A stretch of DNA of 64,000 bases from Rhodococcus sp. KRD197 (GTDB taxonomy: Bacteria > Actinomycetota > Actinomycetes > Mycobacteriales > Mycobacteriaceae). Shown piece after piece: positions 64,000 to 64,000 of the stretch (position 1 is the stretch's first letter; every line of letters starts with the position of its first letter). A model generated the notes under the pieces. It saw only the letters and a list, made by a program, of their open reading frames with translations, did not search any database and had not been told where the DNA came from. The stretch is taken from assembly GCF_017168235.1 (NCBI RefSeq), contig NZ_JABFAO010000011.1, positions 617,513 to 681,512 of the forward strand, written 5' to 3'. The translations under genes and the position numbers were made by a program.

Positions 64000-64000
64000 C

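Overview
The window is a GC-rich (about two-thirds G+C) actinobacterial chromosome segment, most likely from Rhodococcus or a close mycolic-acid-containing relative. The evidence is mycothiol synthase, a DesA-type acyl-ACP desaturase, an LmeA-type protein, an Rpf with a c-di-AMP riboswitch, F420-type oxidoreductases, frequent GTG and apparently leaderless starts, and long gene runs that match, from memory, the Mycobacterium tuberculosis order around Rv0880-Rv0858c and Rv0824c-Rv0813c. I see no insertion sequence, prophage, CRISPR array or rRNA.

Layout. 1-10.3 kb: MarR regulator, purine permease, PAP2 phosphatase, a sacsin/Hsp90-like ATPase with an apparent CTG start, DUF3027, a glutamine cyclotransferase lipoprotein, an MFS protein, DUF2771 and a cold-shock protein. 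10.4-21.4 kb: small membrane proteins, then an unusual block: a membrane-anchored Hsp70, a DxDxDG-repeat protein, a C39-like peptidase, an acidic protein, an ECF sigma factor, a divergent lipoprotein and two IniA/IniC-like dynamin GTPases. Three transcription units in this block carry the same promoter-like motif (GGGAACC, 15-16 nt, GCATCCAAC), which suggests a small sigma regulon dedicated to envelope or membrane stress. 21.4-27.6 kb: rpfA behind a perfect CRP-type site and a c-di-AMP riboswitch, then the XPB helicase and its partner. 27.6-41.2 kb: F420 oxidoreductase, an ECF41 sigma with its CMD partner and target promoter, DapC-like aminotransferase, an AraC regulator, an SOS-box-preceded AlkB, DAHP synthase behind a Tyr-Phe-Trp-Phe leader peptide, an IdeR-box siderophore-binding lipoprotein, the ohrR-ohr pair, pseudouridine synthase and assorted regulators. 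41-45.5 kb: a TPR protein, four tRNAs, a GBL-receptor-like TetR, a 0.7-kb gene-poor stretch and a secreted lipase.

45.7-58.4 kb follows the mycobacterial desA-dus-LCP-phoU-mshD-glnR-like-lmeA-thioredoxin-sulfurtransferase order. It includes a poly-cysteine leader ORF ahead of the DUF4395-sulfurtransferase-DUF1416 genes and an overlooked 32-residue membrane protein coupled to a nitrobindin-like gene. 58.5-64 kb is the cydABDC operon (minus strand), whose cydA runs off the right edge.

Regulatory sites were found by eye and functions were assigned by family recognition. No alignment, folding or database search was run.
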